From the NCBI GenBank assembly GCA_028871345.1, contig JAGWNK010000006.1:49890-113889 (forward strand): a DNA stretch of 64,000 bases, given 5' to 3'. The notes beneath the pieces are model-generated. The model was not told the origin of the DNA. It searched no databases and saw only the letters and a program-made list of their open reading frames with translations. The DNA comes from Alphaproteobacteria bacterium (GTDB lineage: Bacteria; Pseudomonadota; Alphaproteobacteria; Micropepsales; Micropepsaceae). Made by a program: the position numbers and the translations under genes. Shown piece by piece: positions 16,505 to 25,019 of this stretch (the first letter of the stretch is position 1; each line of letters begins with the position of its first letter).

Positions 16505-17293
16505 TTAGCCTGGTGCTCGCGCTCCTGCTGAATTGCGAAGGGTTCGCATCATTTGCGCGATCAGCTCTTTCTTGCGTGCGTAGCGCACCGCTTCATTCAG
16601 ATCGCTGAGCAAATGTGATTTCAGGAACGGCTTGAGCATCGACGCCTCTTCGTTCCGCAGCTCCAGGAAGATTGCCAGGGCGAACAGCCACGCCCGCTGG
16701 CTGAGATAGCCGTGCCGCTGCCAGCGCCAGCCCGTGTCGTCGGAGTGGAAATCGAAACAGGCCGCGGCACCGAACAGACCGAAACCCATGTAGACCGTCA
16801 TCACGTCCGTCGCCGGTTCGTGCAGCTCTTCGCCGCCGGGTGCCTGCGCACGCCAGTTGTGCAGCAGGTAGTGCGCCAATTCGTGGGCCAGCGTCGCGAT
16901 CAGTTGCCCCGGATCGTTGATGGCGGATTCCTCGTAGGTGATGACGACATCATCCCCGTCGAAGGCGAATGTGCCGGCAGGGGCGTGCGTGATCGGCTTC
17001 AGGACCGTGCTCTCATTCACCAGCAGCTCTGCGCGTCGTGGCTGCGCCAGCAGCCGGCAGGGCCAGTCAGGCATGCGCGCCAGCTTCTTGACGCACGCGA
17101 AGATGTGTTCGGCGCGGGCATGGCCGGTCTTGTCCGTCGGCGGAAAGAAGGTCCGCGTGGGCAGGACCAGCGGCGACCGGCGCACGTCCTCGATGCCGCC
17201 GAACTGGCCGAGGAACCAGCACCACAGCGCCAGTTGCCACGCCTCGTCGTCCGGATCGAGAAAACTCGTGCTGCCGAAAGGCCATAACGTCAC
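16505..17293 (-). CDS. Putative zinc metalloprotease-like protein (HELAH)
   Basis: The 262-residue cytoplasmic protein has a gluzincin-like motif, LIATLAHELAHYLLH, with His137, Glu138 and His141. A downstream HEPATDVMTVYMGFG (158-172) could provide the third metal ligand. No signal peptide or membrane segment is clear apart from hydrophobic stretches around the motif. The start is GTG 17293, after a G-rich sequence. I do not recognise a named family. It resembles uncharacterised peptidase-like proteins of alphaproteobacteria. It lies 34 bases after the Lrp-type regulator gene, on the same strand. Confidence 0.65.
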   Translation of the reverse strand: MTLWPFGSTSFLDPDDEAWQLALWCWFLGQFGGIEDVRRSPLVLPTRTFFPPTDKTGHARAEHIFACVKKLARMPDWPCRLLAQPRRAELLVNESTVLKPITHAPAGTFAFDGDDVVITYEESAINDPGQLIATLAHELAHYLLHNWRAQAPGGEELHEPATDVMTVYMGFGLFGAAACFDFHSDDTGWRWQRHGYLSQRAWLFALAIFLELRNEEASMLKPFLKSHLLSDLNEAVRYARKKELIAQMMRTLRNSAGARAPG

Positions 17294-17327
17294 CGGCGAG
17301 CCCCCCGGTGAAGCCGGCCCGCCGCGG

Positions 17328-17750
17328 TCACCGCGAGAATTTCTCGCTCAGGATGATCGAGCTCACCGTCCTGGCCACGCCATGGGCGTGGCCGATGCGG
17401 TCGAGCGCGGCATCGAGCTTGGCAGGGCTTTCAGCCTCGACGCTGGCGATCAGGTCCGAAGCACCCGAAACCGCCGCCAGCGAGCGCACCTCGGTCATCT
17501 TCTTCAGTTCGGTCGAGACGCGGTCGGCCTGTTTGGGATCGGTGGAGATCATCACCACCGCTTTCAGGCGTCCCGGCACGTCGTCGGCCAGCTTCACCGT
17601 GTAGCCCCTGATGGTGCCTTCGCGCTCCAGCCGCGCCAGCCGCTCCTGCACGGTCGATCGCGCCTGTCCCAGCTTGCGGGCCAGCGAGGCGGTGGGCTCG
17701 CGCGCATTGGCGCGCAGCAGGGCGATCAGCTTGGCGTCCGTGGGGCGCAT
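17328..17750 (-). CDS. Lrp/AsnC-family transcriptional regulator
   Basis: The 140-residue protein has an N-terminal winged helix (DAKLIALLRANAREPTASLA, then GQARSTVQERLARLEREGTI) and a C-terminal RAM/ligand-binding domain (about 60-140), the usual Lrp layout at a normal length. Such regulators sense amino acids and often control adjacent genes. It is transcribed divergently from the lysine dehydrogenase-like and ALDH7 genes across a 232-base gap, so regulation of lysine degradation is a reasonable inference. Confidence 0.88.
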   Translation of the reverse strand: MRPTDAKLIALLRANAREPTASLARKLGQARSTVQERLARLEREGTIRGYTVKLADDVPGRLKAVVMISTDPKQADRVSTELKKMTEVRSLAAVSGASDLIASVEAESPAKLDAALDRIGHAHGVARTVSSIILSEKFSR

Positions 17751-17982
17751 GAGACCATCCTCACCCTGTGGCGCCGCCTTTCTCCGAGGGATGTCGTTCC
17801 ACGCACCGCTCGGAATGAAGGCGGTGAGCTGCGGGCCGGCGATTCGCCGGAAATCTTAGCAATGTGCCGGATCATAGTGCAACTTCCGGCGCTTCGCCGC
17901 CTGCCGCCCGGGCGGAAAGAAGCCCAGAATCTGCACGAAATGGCCGAAGCCCGCAGGGCCGGCCCGTGGCTGGGAGTGCGAC

Positions 17983-19053
17983 ATGAAGAAAGTAATGCTC
18001 GTCGGCGGCGGAAAGATCGGCGTCGCCATCGCCAGTTTCCTGTCGGGGACCGGCGACTACCACGTCACGGTGGTCGACCGCGACGCGACGGCGCTCGAGC
18101 GCATGCCGCGCGAGCGCGTCGATGTGCGCAAGGTCGTGATCGACGATGCGCCCGCCTTTGCCGAGGTGGTGGGGGGCCATGACATCGTCCTGTCGGCCAC
18201 GCCCTATCATCTCACCGCCACCGTCGCCCGGGCGGCCAAGAAGGCCGGCGCCCATTACCTCGACCTCACCGAGGACGTCGAATCGACGCGCACCATCAAG
18301 GCGCTGGCCGACGGCGCCTCTACGGCCTTCATCCCGCAATGCGGCCTGGCGCCGGGATTCATCTCCATCGCCGCCTTCGACCTGGCGAAGAAGTTCGAAA
18401 AGCTGCGCGACGTCGCCATGCGCGTCGGCGCCTTGCCGGTTTTCCCCACCAATGCGCTGAAATACAATCTCACCTGGTCGACCGACGGGCTGATCAACGA
18501 ATACTGCAACCCCTGCGAGTCGATCCGCGACGGCCAGCGCGGTGAAGTTCCGTCGCTGGAGGAAGTCGAGCATTTCTCGCTCGACGGCACCGAATACGAG
18601 GCCTTCAACACCTCGGGCGGGCTCGGCACGCTGTGCGACACCCTCGAAGGCCGCGTCGAGAACCTCAACTACAAGACCGTGCGCTATCCGGGCCATCGCG
18701 ACATCGTCAAGATGCTGGTGCGCGATCTGCGCCTCGGCGTGCGCCGCGAGATCATGAAGGACGTGTTGGAGACGGCCATCCCTATCACCTATCAGGACGT
18801 CGTCTTGATCTTCGTCACCGTGTCGGGCTGGCGCCATGGTCTGCTGACGCAGGAAAGCTTCGCCAAGAAGATCTACGCGCAGGAAGTCGCCGGCCGCCTG
18901 ATGAGCGCCATCCAGATCACGACGGCGACGGGCATCTGCGCCATGTGCGACCTCTTGGTGGCCGGCAAGCTGCCGCAGCAGGGTTTCGTGCGGCAGGAGG
19001 AATGCAAGCTGCCGGACTTCCTGGCGAACCGGTTCGGGAAGTATTACGCGTAA
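17983..19053 (+). CDS. Saccharopine dehydrogenase-family protein, probable L-lysine 6-dehydrogenase
   Basis: The 356-residue protein begins MKKVMLVGGGKIGVAIASFL, an NAD(P)-binding Rossmann fold, with an acidic VVDRD at the end of beta-2. It continues with the saccharopine-dehydrogenase-like landmarks LSATPYHLTA, AHYLDLTED and CGLAPGF. Lysine 6-dehydrogenases of this type oxidise lysine to aminoadipate semialdehyde / piperideine-6-carboxylate. The next gene encodes an ALDH7 enzyme that would oxidise exactly that product, which supports the assignment. GGGAG lies upstream of the ATG. Saccharopine dehydrogenase proper is the alternative. Confidence 0.8.
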   Translation: MKKVMLVGGGKIGVAIASFLSGTGDYHVTVVDRDATALERMPRERVDVRKVVIDDAPAFAEVVGGHDIVLSATPYHLTATVARAAKKAGAHYLDLTEDVESTRTIKALADGASTAFIPQCGLAPGFISIAAFDLAKKFEKLRDVAMRVGALPVFPTNALKYNLTWSTDGLINEYCNPCESIRDGQRGEVPSLEEVEHFSLDGTEYEAFNTSGGLGTLCDTLEGRVENLNYKTVRYPGHRDIVKMLVRDLRLGVRREIMKDVLETAIPITYQDVVLIFVTVSGWRHGLLTQESFAKKIYAQEVAGRLMSAIQITTATGICAMCDLLVAGKLPQQGFVRQEECKLPDFLANRFGKYYA

Positions 19054-19061
19054 CCAAGGCT

Positions 19062-19161
19062 GTCATCCCGGCCAAGCGATGCGTTAGCATCGCGCAGAGC
19101 CGGGACCCACCGTGCCGCTTCTCCGTGGGTCCCGGGTCCCGTTGCGCTCGCCCGGAATGAC
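19062..19161. repeat. Intergenic palindromic repeat, copy 1 (about 100 bp)
   Basis: The element begins GTCATCCCGGCCAAGCG and ends CCCGGAATGAC. It contains GAGCCGGGACCCA and its complement TGGGTCCCGG, so it folds into a long imperfect hairpin. A second copy lies at 31643-31747. It fills the gap between the lysine dehydrogenase-like gene and the ALDH7 gene. Confidence 0.85.
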
Positions 19162-19183
19162 AATCCAGTTGAAGGAGAGACAA

Positions 19184-20665
19184 ATGCACGCCGAGCTGCT
19201 TACCCATTTCGGCATCACGAGTTCCGGCGACCACCTCGTGCGCTCGCCCATCGACGGCGCCGAGATCGGCCGCGTGACCTTCGACGGCCCGGCCGTCATC
19301 GAGAGGAAGATCGCCGCCGGCGTCGAAGCCTTCCGCATCTGGCGTGATGTGCCCGCCCCCAAGCGCGGCGAGCTGGTGCGCCTGTTCGGCGAGGAACTGC
19401 GGGCCAACAAGGAGGCGCTGGGCCGCCTCGTCACCGTCGAGAACGGCAAGATCCTGCAGGAGGGCCTGGGCGAAGTGCAGGAGATGATCGACATCTGCGA
19501 TTTCGCCGTGGGCCTGTCTCGCCAGCTTTACGGCCTCACCATCGCGTCGGAGCGCCCGGGCCATCGCATGATGGAGACCTGGCATCCGGCGGGGCCCGTC
19601 GCCGTGATCTCTGCGTTCAACTTTCCGGTGGCGGTGTGGGCGTGGAACGCGGCGCTGGCGCTGGTCTGCGGCGATTCCGTGATCTGGAAGCCGTCCAAGA
19701 AGGTGCCGCTGGCCGCGCTTGCCGTGCAGGCGCTGTTTGAACGCGCCGCCAAGAAGTTCGGCGCCGCGCCCGAGGCCCTGTCGCAGATCGCGCTGTGCAC
19801 ACGCGAGGCAGGCGATCTTCTCACCAAGGACCATCGCATCCCCGTGGTCAGCGCCACTGGTTCCACGGCCATGGGCGAGGCGATCGCGCCCGTCATCGCC
19901 AAGCGATTTGCCCGCTCGATCCTCGAGCTCGGCGGCAACAACGCCATGATCGTCTGCCCCTCCGCCAAACTGACGCTGGCCGAGCGCGCGATCTTGTTCG
20001 CGGCCGTGGGCACGGCGGGCCAGCGCTGCACCTCGCTGCGCCGGCTCTTCGTCCACGAATCGATCTACGACACGCTGGTGGGACGGCTGAAGTCGCATTA
20101 TGCCAGGCTCAGGATCGGCAATCCGCTGGACAAGGGCACGCTGGTCGGGCCGCTGATCGACCGCGAAGCCTTCGAGACGATGCAAGCGGCGCTGCGCCAG
20201 GCCAAGGAGGAGGGCGGCATCGTCACCGGCGGCGGGCGCGTCGACACCGGCCACAAGGATGCGTGGTACGCCCGTCCCGCCATCGTCGAGATGGCCAAGC
20301 AGAGCGACGTGGTGATGCGCGAGACCTTCGCGCCCATCCTCTATGTCATGCGCTACAAGGATTTCGACGGCGCGCTCGGCGCGCACAACGCGGTACCGCA
20401 GGGCCTGTCGTCCTGCATCTTCACCCAGGACATGCAGGAGGCGGAGAAGTTCCTTGCCGCTTCGGGTTCCGATTGCGGCATCGCCAACGTGAACATCGGT
20501 CCTTCCGGCGCCGAGATCGGGGGGGCCTTCGGCGGCGAGAAGGAAACCGGCGGCGGGCGCGAATCCGGCTCCGACTGCTGGAAGGCCTACATGCGCCGCC
20601 AGACCGCCACCATCAACTATTCGGACGAGCTGCCGCTGGCCCAGGGCATCGAATTCGGCGTATGA
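19184..20665 (+). CDS. ALDH7-family aldehyde dehydrogenase, probable aminoadipate-semialdehyde dehydrogenase
   Basis: The 493-residue NAD-dependent aldehyde dehydrogenase has catalytic Cys282 in AVGTAGQRCTSLRRL, Glu248 in LELGGNNAMIV and Asn146 in AFNFPVAVW. GQRCT followed by RRL and the GGNNA sequence mark the antiquitin (ALDH7A1/AmaB) group, which oxidises 2-aminoadipate semialdehyde to aminoadipate in lysine catabolism. ATG 19184 is chosen because GAAGGAG is eight to ten bases upstream. An open frame from 19112 would run into the repeat element. It forms a functional pair with the preceding gene. Confidence 0.88.
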   Translation: MHAELLTHFGITSSGDHLVRSPIDGAEIGRVTFDGPAVIERKIAAGVEAFRIWRDVPAPKRGELVRLFGEELRANKEALGRLVTVENGKILQEGLGEVQEMIDICDFAVGLSRQLYGLTIASERPGHRMMETWHPAGPVAVISAFNFPVAVWAWNAALALVCGDSVIWKPSKKVPLAALAVQALFERAAKKFGAAPEALSQIALCTREAGDLLTKDHRIPVVSATGSTAMGEAIAPVIAKRFARSILELGGNNAMIVCPSAKLTLAERAILFAAVGTAGQRCTSLRRLFVHESIYDTLVGRLKSHYARLRIGNPLDKGTLVGPLIDREAFETMQAALRQAKEEGGIVTGGGRVDTGHKDAWYARPAIVEMAKQSDVVMRETFAPILYVMRYKDFDGALGAHNAVPQGLSSCIFTQDMQEAEKFLAASGSDCGIANVNIGPSGAEIGGAFGGEKETGGGRESGSDCWKAYMRRQTATINYSDELPLAQGIEFGV

Positions 20666-20693
20666 TTCGTGACGGATCATTCACGAGGCGAAC

Positions 20694-20954
20694 ATGGCGG
20701 TGCAGTTCCGGATCGAGCCGGGAGACGAAGTCTTCGTGGACGACAGCGAGTATGTCGTCGGGCACGTCCGCCGCGCCAATCCGCGCGAAGTCATCGTCTT
20801 CGTCGAGGACAGGGGCGACTTTGCCGTCCCGCGCGATCTGATCCGGACGGCCTTGAACGGCCGCGTCATGCTGTTCTGCCGGAAACTTCCGCTGCCCATG
20901 CGCGCGGCCATCGGACATCTGCACGGCGAGACTTACGAAGAAGACGACGCGTAA
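20694..20954 (+). CDS. Small conserved-type protein, paralogue A
   Basis: The 86-residue acidic protein aligns along most of its length with the next gene's product (21006-21281). Shared positions include DEVFVDD/YDVFVHD, VGHVRR/VGAVRR, VEDRGDFAVPR/VENAGDFTVPR and RAAIGH/RRAIGH. The alternating hydrophobic pattern suggests a small beta-barrel resembling a PRC-barrel-like fold, but I do not recognise a family. The gene follows the ALDH7 gene by 28 bases on the same strand. Confidence 0.7.
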   Translation: MAVQFRIEPGDEVFVDDSEYVVGHVRRANPREVIVFVEDRGDFAVPRDLIRTALNGRVMLFCRKLPLPMRAAIGHLHGETYEEDDA

Positions 20955-21005
20955 GTCACCGTTTTTGTCACACCTGCCGCGACATCCTTCGGTTACGCTC
21001 GGTGC

Positions 21006-21281
21006 ATGAAGTACCAGGCGCCGATCGAAGAGGAATACGACGTCTTCGTGCACGACGGTGACGTCAAGGTCGGTGCCGTGCGCAGGGTTCATCGCGACGC
21101 CATCGTCGTCTACGTCGAAAACGCCGGCGACTTCACCGTGCCGCGGTCGGCGGTGATGGAGGTCGATGCCGGCAAGGTGGTCCTCGACTGCGGCAGGCTC
21201 GACCGCAGCCTGCGACGGGCCATCGGTCACGCGCACGATCGCGAAGATCCCGAGATCGCCTCCAAGTCGCGACCCCTTTGA
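21006..21281 (+). CDS. Small conserved-type protein, paralogue B
   Basis: The 91-residue protein is the tandem paralogue of the product of 20694-20954 (see shared motifs there). The strongest conservation is in the GDF-x-VPR core and the C-terminal RRAIGHAHDRED. A 51-base gap separates the two genes, and the stop lies eight bases before the start of the large iron-sulfur protein, so cotranscription with it is likely. Function unknown. Confidence 0.7.
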   Translation: MKYQAPIEEEYDVFVHDGDVKVGAVRRVHRDAIVVYVENAGDFTVPRSAVMEVDAGKVVLDCGRLDRSLRRAIGHAHDREDPEIASKSRPL

Positions 21282-21289
21282 GGCGCCGG

Positions 21290-23230
21290 ATGTCGATCGG
21301 ACCCGCGAGCCGCGAGCAGCTTCTGCACCGCCTCTACGAGGCGGCGGAGCTCGAGCACAATCTGATGTGCACCTACCTCTATGCGGCGTTCAGCCTGAAG
21401 GACGGAGCCGACGGCCTGTCTGGCGCGCCAGCCGAGGCGACCGCCCGCTGGCGCCGCACCATCCTCGACATTGCCGTCGAAGAGATGGGCCACGTGGCGG
21501 CGGTGTGGAACATCACGGCCGCGCTCGGGGGCGCGCCGCGCTTCGGGCGGGGCAATTTCCCGCTCGATCCGGGCTATCTGCCGGCCGGCGTGGTGGTGAA
21601 GCTTGCCCCCTTCGGGGCCGCGGTGCTGCAGCATTTCATCTATCTCGAGCGTCCCGAAGGTTCCGAAGAGCCCGACGGCGACGGTTTCGAGCCGCCCGTC
21701 CATTATCGCCGCGGGATTGCGGCGCCGCGCCTGACGCCGATGGGCCTGGATTACGAGACGGTGGGTGCCTTCTACGCGGCGCTCGGCCGCGACCTCCAAG
21801 ACTTCGTGGCGCGGCTGGATGAGGGGACGGCGTTCTGCGGCGATCCGGCGTTGCAGCTGTCGCCCGACGAGGTCGATCTGGCCGGCGCCAGGCCCGTGAT
21901 CTGCCTCAAGACGGCGCTCGCCGCCTTCGACGCCATTGTGCGCCAGGGCGAAGGCGCCCAACTCGACAGCGAAGGCTCCCACTACCGCATGTTTGTCGCC
22001 ATCCGCGCCGAATGCGCGGCCCTGACCAAAGCCGATCCCGCCTTCATTCCGGCCTTTCCCGCCGCCGTCAATCCGGTGCTGCGCCGTCCGCCGCGCCCCG
22101 AAGGCCGCGTCTGGATCGACAACGAAGAAGCGGCGCGGACCGTCGATCTCGCCAACGCGGCCTACGGCCTGATGCTGCGGCTCGTCGCCTATTCCTTCGC
22201 TGTGCCCCGTCCGGCGCCCGAGAAGGCGCTCGCCATCGATCTTGCCATCGGATTGATGCAGGCGATGACGCTGTTCGCCGAGCGCGCCGCGCGCCTGCCC
22301 GCCGGCCCCAGTCATCCTGAATGCCATGCCGGCATGTCGTTTGTGGCCCTGCGCGACTCCGCGCCGCTTCCGCCTGGCCGGGCCGCGCGGCGCTTCTTCA
22401 TCGAACGCCTCGGCGAACTTGCCGATGCGGCGGCGGCCTTCGATGGCGATAAGCGCACGGCGCGCGCCGCGCGTCTGCTCGGCGATCTTGCCGCGCGCGG
22501 CAGGCGCGGTTTCGAGGCCGCAGATGCCGCACCCGTGGCCCACGCGCCGCCGACGGCGCCCGCCGCTGCGCCTGCCTCAACGACGGTCGGCGACGTCGAG
22601 GAATGCGAGGGCGCGAACCTCACGCTGCTGTTCGAAGCCAAGAAGTGCATACACTCGCGCTACTGCGTGACCTGGGGTCCGGCCGTCTTCCGCGCCAATG
22701 TCGAAGGTCCCTGGATCCATCCCGATGCGATGGACGTCGAGCGCGTCGCCGAGATCGCCCATGCCTGTCCGTCGGGGGCCATCCGCTACCGCCGCAAGGA
22801 CGGCCGCCCCGAGGAAGCCGCTCCGCCGGTCAATCTCATCGCCGTGCGCGAGGCAGGACCTTACGCGGTGCGCGCCGACATCCGCCTGAACGGGGAAGGC
22901 GGGATGTACCGAGCCACGCTGTGCCGCTGCGGCGCCTCGAAGAATAAGCCGTTCTGCGACGGATCCCACAACGACATCGGTTTCGCCGCCACGGGCGAAC
23001 CGGCGTCCCGCAAGACGGACATGCTGGCGGTGCGCGACGGTCCGCTCGCCATCGATCCGGAGACCGACGGCCCGTTGCGCATCCGCGGCAATCTCGAGAT
23101 CACCAGCGGCACCGGCCGGGTGGTGGCGCGCCTGACCCAGGCGCGGCTGTGCCGTTGCGGGGCCTCTTCCACCAAGCCGTTCTGCGACGGCAGCCATGCC
23201 AAGATCGGCTTTCGCTCCGGCGCGCCGTGA
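21290..23230 (+). CDS. Ferritin-like / ferredoxin-like / double CDGSH iron-sulfur fusion protein
   Basis: The 646-residue protein joins several metal domains. Residues 1 to about 330 form a ferritin-like region of the VioB-N type, with the ligand-like motifs LEHNLMCTYLYAAF and VEEMGHVAAVWN. A Pro/Ala linker (about 410-440) follows. Next is a divergent single-cluster ferredoxin-like domain (Cys453 in CIHSRYC, then HACPSGAIRY). Two CDGSH domains follow, CRCGASKNKPFCDGSH from 545 and CRCGASSTKPFCDGSH from 621, each binding a 2Fe-2S cluster. No signal peptide is seen. GAGG six bases before ATG 21290 sets the start. A role in iron-sulfur or redox stress handling is inferred. Confidence 0.85.
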   Translation: MSIGPASREQLLHRLYEAAELEHNLMCTYLYAAFSLKDGADGLSGAPAEATARWRRTILDIAVEEMGHVAAVWNITAALGGAPRFGRGNFPLDPGYLPAGVVVKLAPFGAAVLQHFIYLERPEGSEEPDGDGFEPPVHYRRGIAAPRLTPMGLDYETVGAFYAALGRDLQDFVARLDEGTAFCGDPALQLSPDEVDLAGARPVICLKTALAAFDAIVRQGEGAQLDSEGSHYRMFVAIRAECAALTKADPAFIPAFPAAVNPVLRRPPRPEGRVWIDNEEAARTVDLANAAYGLMLRLVAYSFAVPRPAPEKALAIDLAIGLMQAMTLFAERAARLPAGPSHPECHAGMSFVALRDSAPLPPGRAARRFFIERLGELADAAAAFDGDKRTARAARLLGDLAARGRRGFEAADAAPVAHAPPTAPAAAPASTTVGDVEECEGANLTLLFEAKKCIHSRYCVTWGPAVFRANVEGPWIHPDAMDVERVAEIAHACPSGAIRYRRKDGRPEEAAPPVNLIAVREAGPYAVRADIRLNGEGGMYRATLCRCGASKNKPFCDGSHNDIGFAATGEPASRKTDMLAVRDGPLAIDPETDGPLRIRGNLEITSGTGRVVARLTQARLCRCGASSTKPFCDGSHAKIGFRSGAP

Positions 23231-23302
23231 GGGCGAGCCGGGATGCGCTAACCTTTTTCCAACCACGTTTATTCCGGCCCGCGGCGGCCGCGGCGGCGCT
23301 TG

Positions 23303-23317
23303 TTAACCGCTTCTTAA
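23303..23317 (+). promoter_or_regulatory. CtrA binding box
   Basis: TTAACCGCTTCTTAA is a perfect TTAA-N7-TTAA CtrA site and is followed by G, as in many functional boxes. It lies 65 bases before the small ORF at 23382. The presence of SciP in this window shows that the organism uses the CtrA system. Confidence 0.65.
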
Positions 23318-23381
23318 GCATGCGCTTCGTCCGGGCCGCGGGCCGGCCTAGGCTCGTCGCATAATAAGGGGGTCTCGGGAC

Positions 23382-23549
23382 ATGCCGAAGATGGCGCAAC
23401 TAACCGGGATGATCGTGACGTCGATCGTGGTGTTCGGCACCGACACCGACGTGCTGTTGGCCGTGCCGCTGGGCGTCCTCGCCGGCGCGCTGGCGACCTT
23501 CTTCGTGGCGCTGAGCGAGAACCGTTCGGCGATCCGCGTCCGCAAATGA
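23382..23549 (+). CDS. 55-residue small membrane protein behind a CtrA box
   Basis: The ORF MPKMAQLTGMIVTSI... has one or two hydrophobic stretches (about 7-18 and 24-44) and a basic C-terminal tail (NRSAIRVRK). There is only a weak G-rich sequence before the ATG. A perfect CtrA motif upstream and GC-rich third positions support it being real. It ends 15 bases before the convergent stop of motA. Function unknown. Confidence 0.5.
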   Translation: MPKMAQLTGMIVTSIVVFGTDTDVLLAVPLGVLAGALATFFVALSENRSAIRVRK

Positions 23550-23564
23550 TCCTTGCGCCGGGCG

Positions 23565-24437
23565 CTATTTGGGCTCCGGCGGAATGTTGTCGAGCGCCGC
23601 TTCCAGCTCCTGGAAGGTCGGCTGCGCTTCGGAAGGAACGCTGCCGCGTCCGATCTCGACCGAGACCTGCGCCGCGTTGCCGTGCAGGTGCGCCACCAGG
23701 ATGTCGCGGATGACGTGATAGAACAGGGCTTCCTCCTCGACGATCGCGCGCAGCCTGATGCTGATCGGCCCCACGATGCCATAGGCGAGGAACACACCCA
23801 TGAAGGTGCCCACCAGCGCTGATCCGATCATGCGTCCGAGGACTTCGGGCGGTTCGGTGATGGCGCCCATGGTTTTGATGACACCGAGCACCGCCGCGAC
23901 GATGCCGAGCGCCGGCAGACCGTCGGCCATGGTCTGGAAGGCGTTGGCGGCCGTCAGCTGCTCGTGATGGTGCTTTTCGAGCTGCTTTTCCATCGCCGAT
24001 TCGACCTGATGGGGGTCTTCCAGGCTCATGGTCATCATGCGCAGCGTGTCGCAGATGAAGGAGCGGGCGAAGGCGTCCTGGCTGATCCTGGGGTAGCGCC
24101 TGAAGATCGTGGATTCCTCGGGTTTTTCGATGTGCTGTTCGAGGGCGATGAGGCCCTTGGCCTTCATCGTTTTGGTGAGCAGGAACAACAGGCAGAGCAG
24201 GTCACGGAAGTCTTCCGGCTTCCATTTCGGTCCCTTGATGACCTTGCCGATGTCGCGGCCCACCTTCTTCAGCGAATAGAGGGAGCTGCCGATCAACAGG
24301 CCAGCGGTGGCGGCGCCGGCGATCGTGAGGATTTCGTGGGGGGCAGCCTCGATCACCGAGGTCAAGGATCCGCCTGACATCAGGAAGCCCCCGAACACGC
24401 AAACGAAAAGGACGACGAGACCGCCGATCTGAAGCAT
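23565..24437 (-). CDS. motA: Flagellar motor stator protein MotA
   Basis: MotA forms, with MotB, the proton channel that drives the flagellar motor. The 290-residue protein has four membrane segments (about 1-20, 33-50, 170-192 and 205-225). The cytoplasmic loop is long, with RDLLCLLFLLTKTMKAKG and FARSFICDTLRMM, then MADGLPALGIVAAVLGVIKTMG and the LVGTFMGVFLAYGIVGP motif with the conserved prolines. No motB is adjacent, as in Caulobacter where motA stands alone. A near-CtrA site lies upstream. Confidence 0.93.
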   Translation of the reverse strand: MLQIGGLVVLFVCVFGGFLMSGGSLTSVIEAAPHEILTIAGAATAGLLIGSSLYSLKKVGRDIGKVIKGPKWKPEDFRDLLCLLFLLTKTMKAKGLIALEQHIEKPEESTIFRRYPRISQDAFARSFICDTLRMMTMSLEDPHQVESAMEKQLEKHHHEQLTAANAFQTMADGLPALGIVAAVLGVIKTMGAITEPPEVLGRMIGSALVGTFMGVFLAYGIVGPISIRLRAIVEEEALFYHVIRDILVAHLHGNAAQVSVEIGRGSVPSEAQPTFQELEAALDNIPPEPK

Positions 24438-24479
24438 GAAAAACGCCCGCTACGCGTGTCCAGTATCGGAGATGGGGGC

Positions 24480-24494
24480 TTAAGGAGCGATAAA
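24480..24494 (-). promoter_or_regulatory. Near-consensus CtrA box upstream of motA
   Basis: Read on the minus strand, TTTATCGCTCCTTAA has the TTAA-N7-TTAA layout with one mismatch and is followed by G. It ends 43 bases before the motA start. It is plausible because motility genes are typical CtrA targets. Confidence 0.35.
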
Positions 24495-24518
24495 CCGTCA
24501 GACGGCCGCCGTGAAAGC

Positions 24519-25019
24519 TTAACGCTGGGCGTCGGATTCGTTAATTTCCGCCAGTTTGCGGTCGACGAGCTGGGACAGCTCGTTGGCCACCGCGTCGCCG
24601 AGCCGCGTCGCTTCGTCTTCGGCGTGGGCCGCCCGGGCGATGGCCTCCAGGTGCAGCGCCACGACACCGCGCTGGGGCGCCTTGCCCGCCCGCATCACCG
24701 CATCGAGGTAGCGGCAGAGGACGTTGGAGATGCGCCCGGTGGCGGCCAGACCGGCATTGCCCGCCAGGCCGCGGATTTCGTGGGCCTGTTCGTAGATGGC
24801 CGCCGGATCAAGAATTTGCGCGACTTCCTCCACGCGGTCGATGTGGGCGAGCACCGCCGTGCGCAGTTCTGCCGCGTGATCGGCGATGACGCGCGCGGCG
24901 GCCAGCGAGGTTTCGGGATCGCGCAGGGCCCGCATCAGGCCCATCGCGGCCGCACTCGACATCACGGGATAGGCGCCGGGCTGGATCATGGTCGCAGCGG
25001 CAGGCTTTCGCTCGCTCAT
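24519..25019 (-). CDS. HPt-like / chemotaxis-associated helical protein
   Basis: The 166-residue, mainly helical protein has an HPt-like core. YEQAHEIRGLAGNAGLAATG (76-95) places His80 at the position of a phosphorylatable histidine, followed by the G-x-A-G-N pattern typical of HPt domains. It is coupled to the receiver gene by an ATGA overlap (25016-25019), so the two probably form a phosphorelay pair. It lies upstream of motA on the same strand, suggesting a link to motility. The HPt call rests on the motif only. Confidence 0.65.
   Translation of the reverse strand: MSERKPAAATMIQPGAYPVMSSAAAMGLMRALRDPETSLAAARVIADHAAELRTAVLAHIDRVEEVAQILDPAAIYEQAHEIRGLAGNAGLAATGRISNVLCRYLDAVMRAGKAPQRGVVALHLEAIARAAHAEDEATRLGDAVANELSQLVDRKLAEINESDAQR

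Noticed and set aside
18917..20680. 587-codon open frame on the minus strand
   Set aside because: Antisense shadow of the ALDH7 gene with no recognisable domain.
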